Source: JAZNQL01 sp045590155 (GTDB taxonomy: Bacteria > Bacillota > Clostridia > UMGS1883 > UMGS1540). Taken from it: a stretch of DNA of 54,441 nt. Below are positions 41,754 through 50,158 of the stretch, one piece after another. The position numbers and the translations under genes are program-made. Location of the stretch: assembly GCA_045590155.1 (NCBI GenBank), contig JAZNQL010000027.1:1-54441 (forward strand), given 5' to 3'. The first letter of the stretch is position 1. The number at the start of each line of letters is the position of its first letter. The notes under the pieces are model-generated. The model had not been told where the DNA came from, did not search any database, and saw only the letters and a program-made list of their open reading frames with translations.

Positions 41754-43001
41754 ATGGAAACAATTTTTTATATTTTCAGCGTAGTTGTTCAGGTTGTATT
41801 TTTTCTTATCGGCGCATATTTTTTCATTATTTCACTGGCAGCATGGGTAAACAAAAAAGAGCGTGAACCCGAAAATTTTGTTTACCGTACCTATGCACTT
41901 ATAGTGGCCGCACACGACGAAGAAGCGGTTATAGGCAATATGGTAGACAGTTTGCAAAAACTGAATTATCCACGTGATAAATATGACATTTTTGTTATAG
42001 CAGATAACTGCACAGATTCCACTGCAAGAATTGCAAGGGAAGCGGGTGCGTATGTGTATGAACGAACAAATCACGAAAAGCGTGGCAAAGGGTACGCACT
42101 TGAGTGGATGTTTGAACATATTTATAAAATGGATAAAAAGTATGATGCAGTAGCTATTTTTGATGCTGACAATATCGTACATCCCAATTTCCTTCGTGAA
42201 ATGAATAAAAAACAAAATCAGGGTCACAAGGTTGTCCAAGGGTATATCGACAGTAAAAATCCCTTTGATTCATGGATTACTGCAGCATATACAGTTTCTT
42301 TCTGGAGTGTTAATAAGGTATTCCAGCTTGCAAGATATAATCTTGGCCTTTCGTGTCAGCTTTCGGGCACAGGCTTTGTAATAGATGTTGATATATTACA
42401 AAAAATAGGCTGGCAGGCAACCTGTCTTACAGAAGATATGGAATTTACAATGCGATTAGTTCTCAACAATTATAAAGTTGCATGGTCGCATCACGCAGTT
42501 ATATATGACGAAAAACCTCTTACCTTCTCGCAGTCGTGGAAACAACGTATCCGTTGGATGCAAGGCCACGCAGACGTTGCGAGCCGTTTTGTAAAACCCT
42601 TAATGCAGAAAGCAAGCAAAGAAAAGAAGTGGGCGCCTGTTGACTGTGTACTCTATCTTTTACAGCCTGTAAGAATTATAGCACTCGGATTTATAACACT
42701 TATGACATGGATTCAGAGTGCATATCCTTCAGGAGAAATAGGATTTTTCCAGATAAGCTATCTGTTCCCCACGTGGGTATGGCTTGTAATGGTGCTGGTA
42801 CAGTTCTCGTACACTCCTCTTATTATATGGATGGAACGTCATCAGTTCTCGCTTAAGCTTGTATGGCTTTATATAACTTATTCGGTTTATACTTTAACAT
42901 GGGTACCTATCGCGATAATAGGAATTATAAATAAAGATAAAAAAGAATGGTTCCATACAAAACACACACGTCAGATTAGTATAGAAGAAGTAAATAATTA
43001 A
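41754..43001 (+). CDS. Membrane family 2 glycosyltransferase
   Basis: 415 residues. One N-terminal membrane segment (about 5-30), a cytoplasmic GT-A domain with ALIVAAHDEEAVIGNMVDSL, DNCTDSTARIA, the metal site IFDADN, acceptor residues CLTEDMEF and the QRIRWMQGH (QxxRW) motif of processive GT2 enzymes, then three or four C-terminal membrane segments from about 300. Such proteins make or export polysaccharide; the sugar and product are unknown. It has its own promoter and a shared bidirectional terminator. Confidence 0.87.
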   Translation: METIFYIFSVVVQVVFFLIGAYFFIISLAAWVNKKEREPENFVYRTYALIVAAHDEEAVIGNMVDSLQKLNYPRDKYDIFVIADNCTDSTARIAREAGAYVYERTNHEKRGKGYALEWMFEHIYKMDKKYDAVAIFDADNIVHPNFLREMNKKQNQGHKVVQGYIDSKNPFDSWITAAYTVSFWSVNKVFQLARYNLGLSCQLSGTGFVIDVDILQKIGWQATCLTEDMEFTMRLVLNNYKVAWSHHAVIYDEKPLTFSQSWKQRIRWMQGHADVASRFVKPLMQKASKEKKWAPVDCVLYLLQPVRIIALGFITLMTWIQSAYPSGEIGFFQISYLFPTWVWLVMVLVQFSYTPLIIWMERHQFSLKLVWLYITYSVYTLTWVPIAIIGIINKDKKEWFHTKHTRQISIEEVNN

Positions 43002-43004
43002 CAA

Positions 43005-43033
43005 AAATCCTCCGCAGATGCGGAGGATTTTTT
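43005..43033. terminator. Bidirectional terminator between glycosyltransferase and dpaB
   Basis: A perfect 11-bp stem AAATCCTCCGC / GCGGAGGATTT with loop AGAT, T6 on the plus strand and A/T-rich on the minus strand. Its end touches the dpaB stop. Confidence 0.8.
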
Positions 43034-43613
43034 ATTGCAACAAAGGTTGAATTTGTTGATTTAATAAGGCAGCACCTGCTGCAGGGATTATTTTGTCCAT
43101 GTGAGCGACAAGGGAAGCAGGCTTTTGTATAGCATTATCCTGCCCGAAGGGAACGAAGAAAATATTTTTACTATTTAAAAGAGTCCCAATATTTTTACCG
43201 CTGCCGCCAAGACCGTCGTTTGTAGATACAGCTATCAGCACAGGTCGGCAATTGCGAAGGTGAGCCTTTACTGCCATAGAAACAGAAGAGTCGGTAATTC
43301 CTCCTGCAAGTTTTCCTAGAGTGTTACCGGTACATGGGGCAACAATCAAAATATCAAGCAGCTTTTTAGGACCTATGGGCTCTACCTCTGCAATAGTGTG
43401 CCAAACTTTTTTCCCGGTAATTTCTTCAATTTCTCTTTTGAAATCGGCAGCCTTGCCAAAACGCGAGTCGATACTTGCGGCGTTCTCGCTCATAATAGGA
43501 AAAACCTCTGTGCCTAGATCGGTTAGCTTTTTAATCTCGGGTATAACAGCGCTGAAAGTACAAAATGAGCCGGTCAGCGCAAAACCGGCTCTAACGCCGG
43601 ATAAGTCCATCAT
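43032..43613 (-). CDS. dpaB: Dipicolinate synthase subunit B
   Basis: 193 residues. A flavoprotein-type fold: GFALTGSFCTF near the N-terminus, ILIVAPCTGNTLGKLAGGITDSSV and AVSTNDGLGGSGKNIGTLLN. With DpaA it makes dipicolinic acid, the calcium chelator of the spore core, in the mother cell. It overlaps dpaA by ATGA (4 nt). Two tandem ATGs occur; either could be used. Confidence 0.93.
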   Translation of the reverse strand: MMDLSGVRAGFALTGSFCTFSAVIPEIKKLTDLGTEVFPIMSENAASIDSRFGKAADFKREIEEITGKKVWHTIAEVEPIGPKKLLDILIVAPCTGNTLGKLAGGITDSSVSMAVKAHLRNCRPVLIAVSTNDGLGGSGKNIGTLLNSKNIFFVPFGQDNAIQKPASLVAHMDKIIPAAGAALLNQQIQPLLQ

Positions 43614-44398
43614 AAATCTCCCAAACAGTTTATAATGGCACGGGCAATAATTTCCCCTGCACTTTTCGGGGCAGATTTTCCAGGCAGTCCGGGAGCAGGA
43701 ATCAAATTAAGCCCGAGCCGTTGGGCGGTGTCTGTGTCAATTCCGCCTGGGTCTGACGCACCTTCAATTATTACAACTTCCCGGTTTAGCTTTTCAAGGA
43801 AGGGTTTTGTCATAATAATATGAGGAATTGTATTTACAATAAGGTCAAATTGACCGGCGTAATTTATAATATCGGTGTTATCAAGAGGCAAAATACCGTC
43901 AGCACGCATGGCGGCAAAAGCAGAATAAGACCTTGCGCTTGCAAATACGCGTGCATCCAAAAGTTTAAGCTTTCTGGCAAGGCACCTTCCAAACTTTCCG
44001 TACCCCGTAACAAGACAGCACGAGCCCGAAAGAGTTTTAGGCATTTGGCGAAGAGCAATTTCAATACATCCTTCGCTTGACGGCAAAGCATTTTCAAGGG
44101 CAAAAGCATCATTTTTGGCGTAGTCAATAATTTTCGCACAAATAAAGTGGTCATCAAAATTTGAATATCCGCCCAAAATGGGTTTATCAAAAGCTAAAAG
44201 CGACTTTACGTCTGTTTGATAATATGGCAAAAACAAGTTTTTTTTGTCCCTTGTTGCAGGAGTCCCAAGAATAAAAACATCTGCATCAAAAGCACCTTCT
44301 TCAAAGCTTGAATATTCAGGCAAAAAAAAGCCACTTGATTTTAAATAATCCTTTGCGTAAAGCATTCTTTTGTCGCCGCTTATTATAAAAAGTTTCAC
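43610..44398 (-). CDS. dpaA: Dipicolinate synthase subunit A
   Basis: 262 residues from a GTG at 44398, with GGGAGGTG six bases upstream. A DpaA N-terminal domain (VKLFIISGDKRMLYAKDYL), then an NAD(P)-binding Rossmann domain CLVTGYGKFGRCLARKLKLL and the C-terminal EGASDPGGIDTDTAQRLGLN with PAPGLPGKSAPKSAGEII. The in-frame ATG at 44422 lies in the probable promoter region. It makes an operon with dpaB. A sigma-K-like promoter is listed separately, and sigma-K is encoded in this window. Confidence 0.93.
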   Translation of the reverse strand: MKLFIISGDKRMLYAKDYLKSSGFFLPEYSSFEEGAFDADVFILGTPATRDKKNLFLPYYQTDVKSLLAFDKPILGGYSNFDDHFICAKIIDYAKNDAFALENALPSSEGCIEIALRQMPKTLSGSCCLVTGYGKFGRCLARKLKLLDARVFASARSYSAFAAMRADGILPLDNTDIINYAGQFDLIVNTIPHIIMTKPFLEKLNREVVIIEGASDPGGIDTDTAQRLGLNLIPAPGLPGKSAPKSAGEIIARAIINCLGDL

Positions 44399-44419
44399 AC
44401 CCAACACCTCCCACATAAG

Positions 44420-44447
44420 CATATTATGCAGGAGGTGCAGACAGAGT
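44420..44447 (-). promoter_or_regulatory. Possible sigma-K promoter for dpaA-dpaB
   Basis: Minus strand AC (44447-44446), a 17-nt spacer and CATAATATG (44428-44420), close to the sigma-K pattern AC-N16/17-CATANNNTA with one mismatch. It would give a leader of only about 15 nt. Confidence 0.35.
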
Positions 44448-44451
44448 GCTA

Positions 44452-44691
44452 TTATGTTAAAGATTTTTCTGTTATAAAGTCCTGGGCAACATCAAAAAGA
44501 GCAACGGGAGTAACACTGCCCCTGCGCACTTTTTCAAAAAGGAACATAATTTCTTCGTGATTTGAAGTAATATCCGAAATACAGCTGCGTTCAACATGAC
44601 CGCAGCAATTTTTTATTATTTCTATTCCATATTTTGTAACGCCGTTTTCAACACTTGATACAATGGAATAATTTAAAGTACAATCAGGCAT
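44452..44691 (-). CDS. Small protein, DUF6514-like
   Basis: 79 residues. The middle VTKYGIEIIKN and the end SVTPVALFDVAQDFI resemble the DUF6514 pattern (YGI...I...ISTD...V..F...C....V.P.HL.D...DF). No signal peptide or membrane segment is present. AGAGG precedes the ATG. It lies upstream of dpaA on the same strand and has its own sigma-A promoter, with Spo0A boxes further upstream. Confidence 0.65.
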   Translation of the reverse strand: MPDCTLNYSIVSSVENGVTKYGIEIIKNCCGHVERSCISDITSNHEEIMFLFEKVRRGSVTPVALFDVAQDFITEKSLT

Positions 44692-44728
44692 AAGAAAACC
44701 TCTTTTCTTTTAAAAGTTTTGCAAATTC

Positions 44729-44757
44729 ATTATAGATGCAAAGAAAAGAGGGTGCAA
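44729..44757 (-). promoter_or_regulatory. Sigma-A promoter for the DUF6514-like gene
   Basis: Minus strand TTGCAC (44757-44752), a 17-nt spacer and TATAAT (44734-44729), 37 nt before the start codon. Confidence 0.7.
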
Positions 44758-44839
44758 TAATCAAATATCGGGAATAATCGCAAGAACAAAAATGGAAATT
44801 GCTGGAAAATAAAATTATTTGAAAACACTAACGTTTAAA

Positions 44840-44898
44840 TGTCGAAATATGTCGAAAAAAATCCCTACAATAAAATTACTGCAGAGAAATTTGTCGAA
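44840..44898 (+). promoter_or_regulatory. Cluster of three Spo0A boxes
   Basis: The 0A-box heptamer TGTCGAA occurs three times in the same orientation at 44840-44846, 44850-44856 and 44892-44898. The first two are exactly 10 bp apart and the third 42 bp further, that is, on the same helical face. They lie between the end of the EamA gene and the promoter of the DUF6514-like gene. Confidence 0.6.
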
Positions 44899-44900
44899 AT

Positions 44901-45773
44901 TCAATTTTTTCTAAGAAAAGCAAACTTTGTTTCCGATGCTATAACGGCAACAAATATAAGAGTAAAACCTATTAAAAGTCTTAATGTAACTTGCTCGTTG
45001 TAGAAGATTACCGAGAATAAAACCCCAAACACCGATTCAAGACTTAAAATTATGGCCGCTGCAGAAGGGTCTGAAAACTTTTGACCAACATTTTGGAACA
45101 ACAGAGCAAGGCAGGTAGCAAATACCGAAAGAAAACCTATTCCCAAAACACTTTCTGTTGTTATTGATACATTTTGAGGGAACTGTTCAAAAATTATTGC
45201 ACAAAACCAGGAGAATAGAGCAGCAAAAGCAAACTGTAAAACAGTAAGTACAATAATATCGCGATTGGTACCAACTTTGTTTGTAACCACAATATGAAGA
45301 GCGTAGAAAAAGCCGCCCAAAAGAGTTAATGCATCGCCAAAGCCTATTGTAAGTTGCTCTGTCAGCGACACAATACCTATACCGATTATTGCAATAATCG
45401 CAGCTCCAAAATGATATTTTTCGGGAGCTTTTTTATCCCAAATCCAAAAAAGGAAGGGCACAATTATGCAATAAATAGCGGTTAAAAAGGCGTTTTTGCC
45501 GGGAGTTGTTTCGGTAATGCCAATAGTTTGAACACAGTATGCGGCAAAAAGACAGGCACCCATAGCGGCACCGCTTAAAAGATATCCTTTGTCAATAATG
45601 GCGAGTTTTTTAATAAAACACAATGCAAGTAAAGCGGCACCCACTGTAAATCTTATAGCAAGAAGAAAGTTGGGCGGAAAAATTTCTACTGTATCTTTTA
45701 CAATAAAAAAAGAAAGTCCCCATATTATTGCAGCAACAAATAAAGCGGTTTTAGCAAAAAATGATTTTTTCAT
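44901..45773 (-). CDS. EamA/DMT-family transporter
   Basis: 290 residues with ten predicted membrane segments arranged as two EamA repeats: FVAAIIWGLSFFIVKDTVEI and RFTVGAALLALCFIKKL in the first half, ALTLLGGFFYALHIVVTNKV and the C-terminal AAIILSLESVFGVLFSVIFY in the second. The substrate is unknown; family members export metabolites or amino acids. GGAGAG precedes the ATG. It has its own promoter overlapping the end of the acyl carrier protein gene. Confidence 0.88.
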   Translation of the reverse strand: MKKSFFAKTALFVAAIIWGLSFFIVKDTVEIFPPNFLLAIRFTVGAALLALCFIKKLAIIDKGYLLSGAAMGACLFAAYCVQTIGITETTPGKNAFLTAIYCIIVPFLFWIWDKKAPEKYHFGAAIIAIIGIGIVSLTEQLTIGFGDALTLLGGFFYALHIVVTNKVGTNRDIIVLTVLQFAFAALFSWFCAIIFEQFPQNVSITTESVLGIGFLSVFATCLALLFQNVGQKFSDPSAAAIILSLESVFGVLFSVIFYNEQVTLRLLIGFTLIFVAVIASETKFAFLRKN

Positions 45774-45807
45774 TAGTTTTTCTCTCCGTAAAAATAATAC
45801 TTACAAA

Positions 45808-45836
45808 ATTATATCATCGTTAGCGGGAATTTTCAA
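45808..45836 (-). promoter_or_regulatory. Sigma-A promoter for the EamA transporter
   Basis: Minus strand TTGAAA (45836-45831), a 17-nt spacer and TATAAT (45813-45808). The -35 lies in the last codons of the upstream acyl carrier protein gene. Confidence 0.65.
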
Positions 45837-46041
45837 GAAAAATAATTAAATCTGCAAGCTCTCCTACGGTTGAAAGCTGTGATGAATCGAGAGTTATACC
45901 AAATTCACTTTCAAGTGCCATGGCAAATTCAATCATATCAAGAGAGTCAAAACCCAAATCTTCAAATTTACTTTCACTTGTTACAGAATCGGGGTTAATA
46001 TTCTTTTGGTCAGCAAGTATGCGAACAATTTTTTCAAACAC
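45820..46041 (-). CDS. Acyl carrier protein
   Basis: 73 residues from a GTG with GAAAGGAG upstream. The phosphopantetheine site is the serine in FEDLGFDSLDMIEFAMALE; the helix 2 acidic face is conserved. No fatty-acid synthesis genes are adjacent, so it may be the main AcpP or a secondary carrier protein. Confidence 0.9.
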   Translation of the reverse strand: MFEKIVRILADQKNINPDSVTSESKFEDLGFDSLDMIEFAMALESEFGITLDSSQLSTVGELADLIIFLENSR

Positions 46042-46112
46042 AAAAAAACTCCTTTCATATCAACTTTGTAAATAATATACATAAAAGCCAAAAATATTCC
46101 CCCAAAAGTAAC

Positions 46113-46141
46113 TTAACATAGTATGAAGCATATTATATTAT
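46113..46141 (+). promoter_or_regulatory. Sigma-A promoter for the DUF3343-desulfurase operon
   Basis: TTAACA (46113-46118), a 17-nt spacer and TATTAT (46136-46141). Confidence 0.55.
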
Positions 46142-46178
46142 GTGCGGTAAAATATACTTTTTTGAAAGGAATGATAAT

Positions 46179-46427
46179 ATGCTTGTTACAGTACCGTCTG
46201 TTACCGCGGCGGTAAAACTAAAAAAAATATTAAAATACAAAGGCATAGGGGTTGACATAGTATCAACACCGCCCTTTTTAAGAGATAAAGGATGCTTATA
46301 TGGTCTGAAATTCAAAAAAGAATATCTTGACAGGGTTTTGAACATTTCAAACTCTGCAGGAATTGAAATAAAAAAAGTTTGGGATGAAACTTTAGGAGGA
46401 AATAATGAGGGTTATATACCTAGATAA
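46179..46427 (+). CDS. DUF3343 protein (putative Se/S carrier-like)
   Basis: 82 residues. MLVTVPSVTAAVKLKKILKY followed by VDIVSTPPFLRDKGCLYGLKF has the DUF3343 pattern with its conserved cysteine after STP. Family members are found beside selenium- or sulfur-metabolism genes and are proposed sulfur/selenium carriers. ATG 46179 follows AAAGGA at 8 nt. It overlaps the cysteine desulfurase-like gene by 23 nt, which points to a joint function. Confidence 0.75.
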   Translation: MLVTVPSVTAAVKLKKILKYKGIGVDIVSTPPFLRDKGCLYGLKFKKEYLDRVLNISNSAGIEIKKVWDETLGGNNEGYIPR

Positions 46428-47541
46428 TGCCGCGACAAGCTTCCCAAAACCGCCCAGTGTATACAAAGAGATTTGGTGGTGTATGAACGGCTATGCTGCA
46501 AATCCCGGACGCGGAGCGCATCGTATGAGTATACTTGCGGCAGAAAAAGTGTATGAAGCAAGAGAAGAGCTTGCAAAGCTTTTTAAAATAGAGAATCCTT
46601 CAAGAATATTTTTTTATAAAAACGCAACCGAGGCTTTAAACACAGGTATAAAAGGAGTGTTAAGACCAGGAGATGAGATTATAATATCTCCAATGGAGCA
46701 TAACAGTGTTTACAGACCCGCAAAACGTCTTGAGGCAAAGGGAGTAAAGGTAGTTATAAGCAACCATATTGCTGATGGAATCATATCTTTACAGAATATC
46801 AAAGAGAAAATAACACCTAACACCAGGCTTGTGTGCATAACACATGTATCAAACGTTACCGGCGGAATAAATCCGGTAAGGGAAATAGGCAGATATCTTA
46901 ATAATACAGGAATACTTTTTATGGTTGATGCGGCACAGTCTGCAGGGAGTATACCGATAGACGTTAAAAATGATTGTATAGACATTCTGGCATTTCCGGG
47001 GCATAAAGGTCTGCTTGGTCCAATGGGTACAGGCGGATTATATGTGCGGGAGGGAATTGATATTTATCCTCTTTTAGAGGGAGGTACAGGAGGCAACTCT
47101 GAAACACCCTATCTTCCCGATATTTACCCAGAACGTATGGAAAGCGGAACAGTAAATCTCCCAGGGCTTGCAGGACTTTGCGAGGGAACAAAATATGTTT
47201 TAAAATTAGGATGCGAGCAAATAGGCTATTACGAAAAAAGGCTTGCACAAAAGCTTGCAGAGGGTCTTTCAACCATTAAAGGGATAAAGATTTTAGGCCC
47301 CCAAAACCCTATACTGCGCAGCAACGTGGTTTCGATTACAAGCGAAAAAGCAGATGGAGCAACAATGGCAGAAAGGCTTGACCGGGAGTTTTATATTGCT
47401 ACAAGAAGCGGACTACATTGTGCTCCTTTAGCGGCAAGAACTTTGGGTATAGAAGAAAGCTTAAGATTTTCAGTAGGACCGTTTAATACAGAAAAAGATA
47501 TTTCAGAAGCACTTTTTGCTATGAAAAAAATTACAGAATGA
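46405..47541 (+). CDS. Cysteine desulfurase-like class V aminotransferase
   Basis: 378 residues. MRVIYLDNAATSFPKPPSVY, the PLP-binding region with the lysine in DILAFPGHKGLLGPMGTGGL, and the catalytic loop cysteine in RSGLHCAPLAARTLGI. This wording matches the SufS/CsdB-related group often paired with DUF3343. It would release sulfur (or selenium) from cysteine (or selenocysteine) as a persulfide. Ribosome-binding site TAGGAGG lies within the overlapping upstream gene. Confidence 0.87.
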   Translation: MRVIYLDNAATSFPKPPSVYKEIWWCMNGYAANPGRGAHRMSILAAEKVYEAREELAKLFKIENPSRIFFYKNATEALNTGIKGVLRPGDEIIISPMEHNSVYRPAKRLEAKGVKVVISNHIADGIISLQNIKEKITPNTRLVCITHVSNVTGGINPVREIGRYLNNTGILFMVDAAQSAGSIPIDVKNDCIDILAFPGHKGLLGPMGTGGLYVREGIDIYPLLEGGTGGNSETPYLPDIYPERMESGTVNLPGLAGLCEGTKYVLKLGCEQIGYYEKRLAQKLAEGLSTIKGIKILGPQNPILRSNVVSITSEKADGATMAERLDREFYIATRSGLHCAPLAARTLGIEESLRFSVGPFNTEKDISEALFAMKKITE

Positions 47542-47545
47542 CACA

Positions 47546-47582
47546 AAAGACCGCTTCATATACTTTATGTAAGCGGTCTTTG
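47546..47582 (+). terminator. Hairpin after the desulfurase gene
   Basis: A perfect 11-bp stem AAAGACCGCTT / AAGCGGTCTTT with a 14-nt loop, but only TTT follows; the next gene starts 17 nt later, so termination may be partial. Confidence 0.55.
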
Positions 47583-47598
47583 TAAGAAGGAGGACAAA

Positions 47599-47841
47599 AT
47601 GATAAGAATGTATAATTTCAGGCAAAAGGAAGTAATAAACATAAATGACGGGAAGCGTCTTGGGTACATAACCGACTTGCTTTTAGATGAACAAGAGGGG
47701 AAACTTGAGGCAATAATAATTTTAAGAGAAGGGAAAAAACTTGGTTTTTTCGGTAAAGAAAGTGAATATGTAATAGACTGGGACAAAATCAAAAAAATGG
47801 GGAATGACATTATCCTTGTAGATGTTGATTTTGAAGACTGA
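47599..47841 (+). CDS. YlmC/YmxH-family PRC-barrel sporulation protein
   Basis: 80 residues. A single PRC-barrel: FRQKEVININDGKRLGYITD, LLLDEQEGKLEAIII, and YVIDWDKIKKMGNDIILVDV. The YlmC/YmxH family is small, common in endospore formers and linked to sporulation; its action is not known. GAAGGAGG precedes the ATG. Confidence 0.85.
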   Translation: MIRMYNFRQKEVININDGKRLGYITDLLLDEQEGKLEAIIILREGKKLGFFGKESEYVIDWDKIKKMGNDIILVDVDFED

Positions 47842-47894
47842 CATTGTAGCCGCTTTTATCTTGTTGCATATAATGTAACAGGAGGTGAAAATAT

Positions 47895-48320
47895 ATGACA
47901 AGAATAAATTGCGGATGTAATGGAGACTGCACAGGTCTTGCAATAGTTGCAAGTGTAGTTATAGCAATAATTACGGGTATTTTATCAGGACTTGGGCTTA
48001 TAACGCTTACACCTGCTTTTTTATGGGTTCTTTTAGGTATAAGTGTAGTATATCTTGCTTTTCTTCCGATAAATGTTACGCTAATCCGTAATAGCGTAGG
48101 ATGTGCCTGCGTAAGCTCGGTAATATCAGCATTGATTTACGGAGAATTAGGAACAATACTGCTTTCGATAATACTTCTGGCAGAAATTTTTGTAGTTACA
48201 AGTCCCATAACAGCTATTTTGGCAGCCGGCTTACTCGGCTTTTTCTCGCTTCTGATAACATCTACAGCATGTCTTGTAAGATGTGCAGCAGTATGCGCAC
48301 AGCATGGCACAGAATACTAA
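47895..48320 (+). CDS. Cysteine-rich multi-span membrane protein of unknown function
   Basis: 141 residues with four predicted membrane segments (about 14-38, 40-62, 75-98, 100-125). The N-terminus has INCGCNGDC and the C-terminus CLVRCAAVCAQHG; nine cysteines in all, several paired near the membrane surface. I recognise no family. AGGAGGTGA gives strong initiation; a TATAAT lies about 25 nt upstream but with no convincing -35, so a sporulation sigma factor is possible. Confidence 0.7.
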   Translation: MTRINCGCNGDCTGLAIVASVVIAIITGILSGLGLITLTPAFLWVLLGISVVYLAFLPINVTLIRNSVGCACVSSVISALIYGELGTILLSIILLAEIFVVTSPITAILAAGLLGFFSLLITSTACLVRCAAVCAQHGTEY

Positions 48321-48325
48321 AAAAT

Positions 48326-48360
48326 AAAAGCGTATCGGGAATACCGATACGCTTTTGCCT
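48326..48360. terminator. Bidirectional terminator between the membrane protein and TIR genes
   Basis: A perfect 13-bp stem AAAAGCGTATCGG / CCGATACGCTTTT with a 5-nt loop and T/A tails on both sides. Confidence 0.88.
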
Positions 48361-48361
48361 T

Positions 48362-50149
48362 TTACTTATTATAGATGTCGCAGATATACTTGATTAGAGC
48401 ATCAACATCTTCTTTTTTATTACTGAACAAATCAGTTTTCTGATACTGCTTAAGCATATACTTCCAACTGTCGAACTGACCAAACAAATCAAACGGAGTA
48501 ATCTGCACAGGAACTATCATTTTATGATATTCTTTAGCTGTTGAAATTTCTGTAACAACCTCGTCTGATTTTACTGCGTTAGGCGAAATGAAGAGAATAA
48601 AGAGAGCACAGTTTCTTATAGCTTCAGGTAAAACAGCGTTGTAATCCTGACCGGGCATAATATTTTTCTCTGCCATCCAGCATTTTACACCCTTTTTCTC
48701 AAGCTCTCTAACAACTGTTTCAATTCTGTTATTCGGGATATTTACGTCTTTGCTTGAGTGAGAAATAAACACAAATTTTTCGTCAAGCTTTGCAGTACCC
48801 TTTATACCTGTAACGGTATTTGTAAAGCTTTTAATATTTTTTGTAATGTTGGTTGAAACCTTTTCGAATGAAGGGCCAAACTTTGATTCTAAAATTTTAA
48901 TGTGCACAATATTTCTGAACTTTTTGTGTGCAATTAAAAGGACAATAAAGATAAACAAAGCAAGTCTTAAAATTATCCATATAATTCTGAATATTCCCTT
49001 TATAATAGTTAAAACAACATTAAGAATTTTGCTGAACACCGATGTTTCTTCAGCTTCTTTTTCACCGACAGTTAAATCCAATAACGAAGCACGCTCTTGT
49101 GCAAAAATGTCTTTTTCCGTACCTTCTTCGGGTGCTGAGGCATTTACAATCTTATCGTCCTGCTTTCTGTTATACTTTGTGTCGGCAGAGCAAACGCCTG
49201 CACCGGGGGTAGACCTGTAATAAACCGCTATATTATAGGCATTTATTACGGGGATTACAATATCCTCTTCAAGGGGAGAAACAGTTTGTCCGTCGGCGGT
49301 AAAAAGAGCAACGGTTCTTGAGTTTTCAGCTCCTTCAAGACAAATGTGGTTGTAGCTTAAAGCAACACCCTTAATACTTCCTTTAGATGCATTTTTCGAA
49401 TAATTTTCCTTGTCTGTCATATATCCGCTTACATAGGGCGCCGAAGAGTCGCTTCCATTTGCAATTACAACAATATTTCTGTCGGCAACACCTTTGGCTA
49501 TTTGTAAAACACCGCTTTCCTTTGTGTATGTATATGCACAGCTTGAATAGCCTGTTTTTATAAGCGTCATTTCCAAAAAGTCTTTATCGTCAAGAGCTTC
49601 TATATTAGAATTATTGAAATGGTAATAACTGCTTCCAAAATTATAGAAGGGCCAGAATGTAATATCGGGATTTTGTTCTGCAAGGTCCCGGAAGAACTCC
49701 AGCGTATAGTATGAGTTTATGCCCGCAGTATCGTTACAGTAAAAATATACAAACTTCTTTGACTGATAGGTTGTATCGCTTGCTAACTCGTTGCAGGCAG
49801 TTTGCAGGACATTGTCTGCTTTAAATTCGTTACTCGGCTTTGAATAAATAGTATAGTATTTATCTATAAACTCTTTTGTATTTTCTATTTTTATAGGGCC
49901 GTGCGAGCCTGCAATGGGATAAAGCCATATATCGCTTGTTTCGTCAATGGCAGCAACAGTAAAAACTGTATCAATAATTTCGTCAACATAGCCGTGGTCT
50001 GTGTTGTCGTACACAATATTGATACGCTGCACAGGTGTTACTGCGTTTTTGTTTGCCCCTTCGTAGGTAGGATATACAGCAGCACAAACAGAAATGTTTG
50101 CAAAAACGAGCATAACTGCCAAAATAAAAATAAGTCCTCTTTTCATCAT
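48362..50149 (-). CDS. Receptor-like TIR protein: signal peptide, extracytoplasmic domain, membrane span, cytoplasmic TIR
   Basis: 595 residues. A signal peptide (MKRGLIFILAVMLVFANISV, cleavage near VCA-AV), an extracytoplasmic alpha/beta region at about 27-330 with alternating strands and helices (RINIVYDNTDHGY, KKFVYFYCNDTAG, RNIVVIANGSD) that may be vWA- or Rossmann-like, a linker to 370, a hydrophobic stretch at about 375-407 holding one membrane span, and a TIR domain at 457-595. The TIR keeps FVFISHSSKDVNIPNNRI, a KCWMAEKNIMPGQDY segment and Glu534 in SDEVVTEISTAKEY, where NAD-cleaving TIRs have their catalytic Glu. The last gene of a three-gene operon, 9 nt after the RyR gene. NADase activity and ligand sensing are inference. 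Confidence 0.82.
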   Translation of the reverse strand: MMKRGLIFILAVMLVFANISVCAAVYPTYEGANKNAVTPVQRINIVYDNTDHGYVDEIIDTVFTVAAIDETSDIWLYPIAGSHGPIKIENTKEFIDKYYTIYSKPSNEFKADNVLQTACNELASDTTYQSKKFVYFYCNDTAGINSYYTLEFFRDLAEQNPDITFWPFYNFGSSYYHFNNSNIEALDDKDFLEMTLIKTGYSSCAYTYTKESGVLQIAKGVADRNIVVIANGSDSSAPYVSGYMTDKENYSKNASKGSIKGVALSYNHICLEGAENSRTVALFTADGQTVSPLEEDIVIPVINAYNIAVYYRSTPGAGVCSADTKYNRKQDDKIVNASAPEEGTEKDIFAQERASLLDLTVGEKEAEETSVFSKILNVVLTIIKGIFRIIWIILRLALFIFIVLLIAHKKFRNIVHIKILESKFGPSFEKVSTNITKNIKSFTNTVTGIKGTAKLDEKFVFISHSSKDVNIPNNRIETVVRELEKKGVKCWMAEKNIMPGQDYNAVLPEAIRNCALFILFISPNAVKSDEVVTEISTAKEYHKMIVPVQITPFDLFGQFDSWKYMLKQYQKTDLFSNKKEDVDALIKYICDIYNK

Positions 50150-50158
50150 CTTTCCCCT

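Noticed and set aside
48101..48397. 98-residue plus-strand open frame
   Set aside because: It overlaps the cysteine-rich membrane-protein gene out of frame and runs through the bidirectional terminator.
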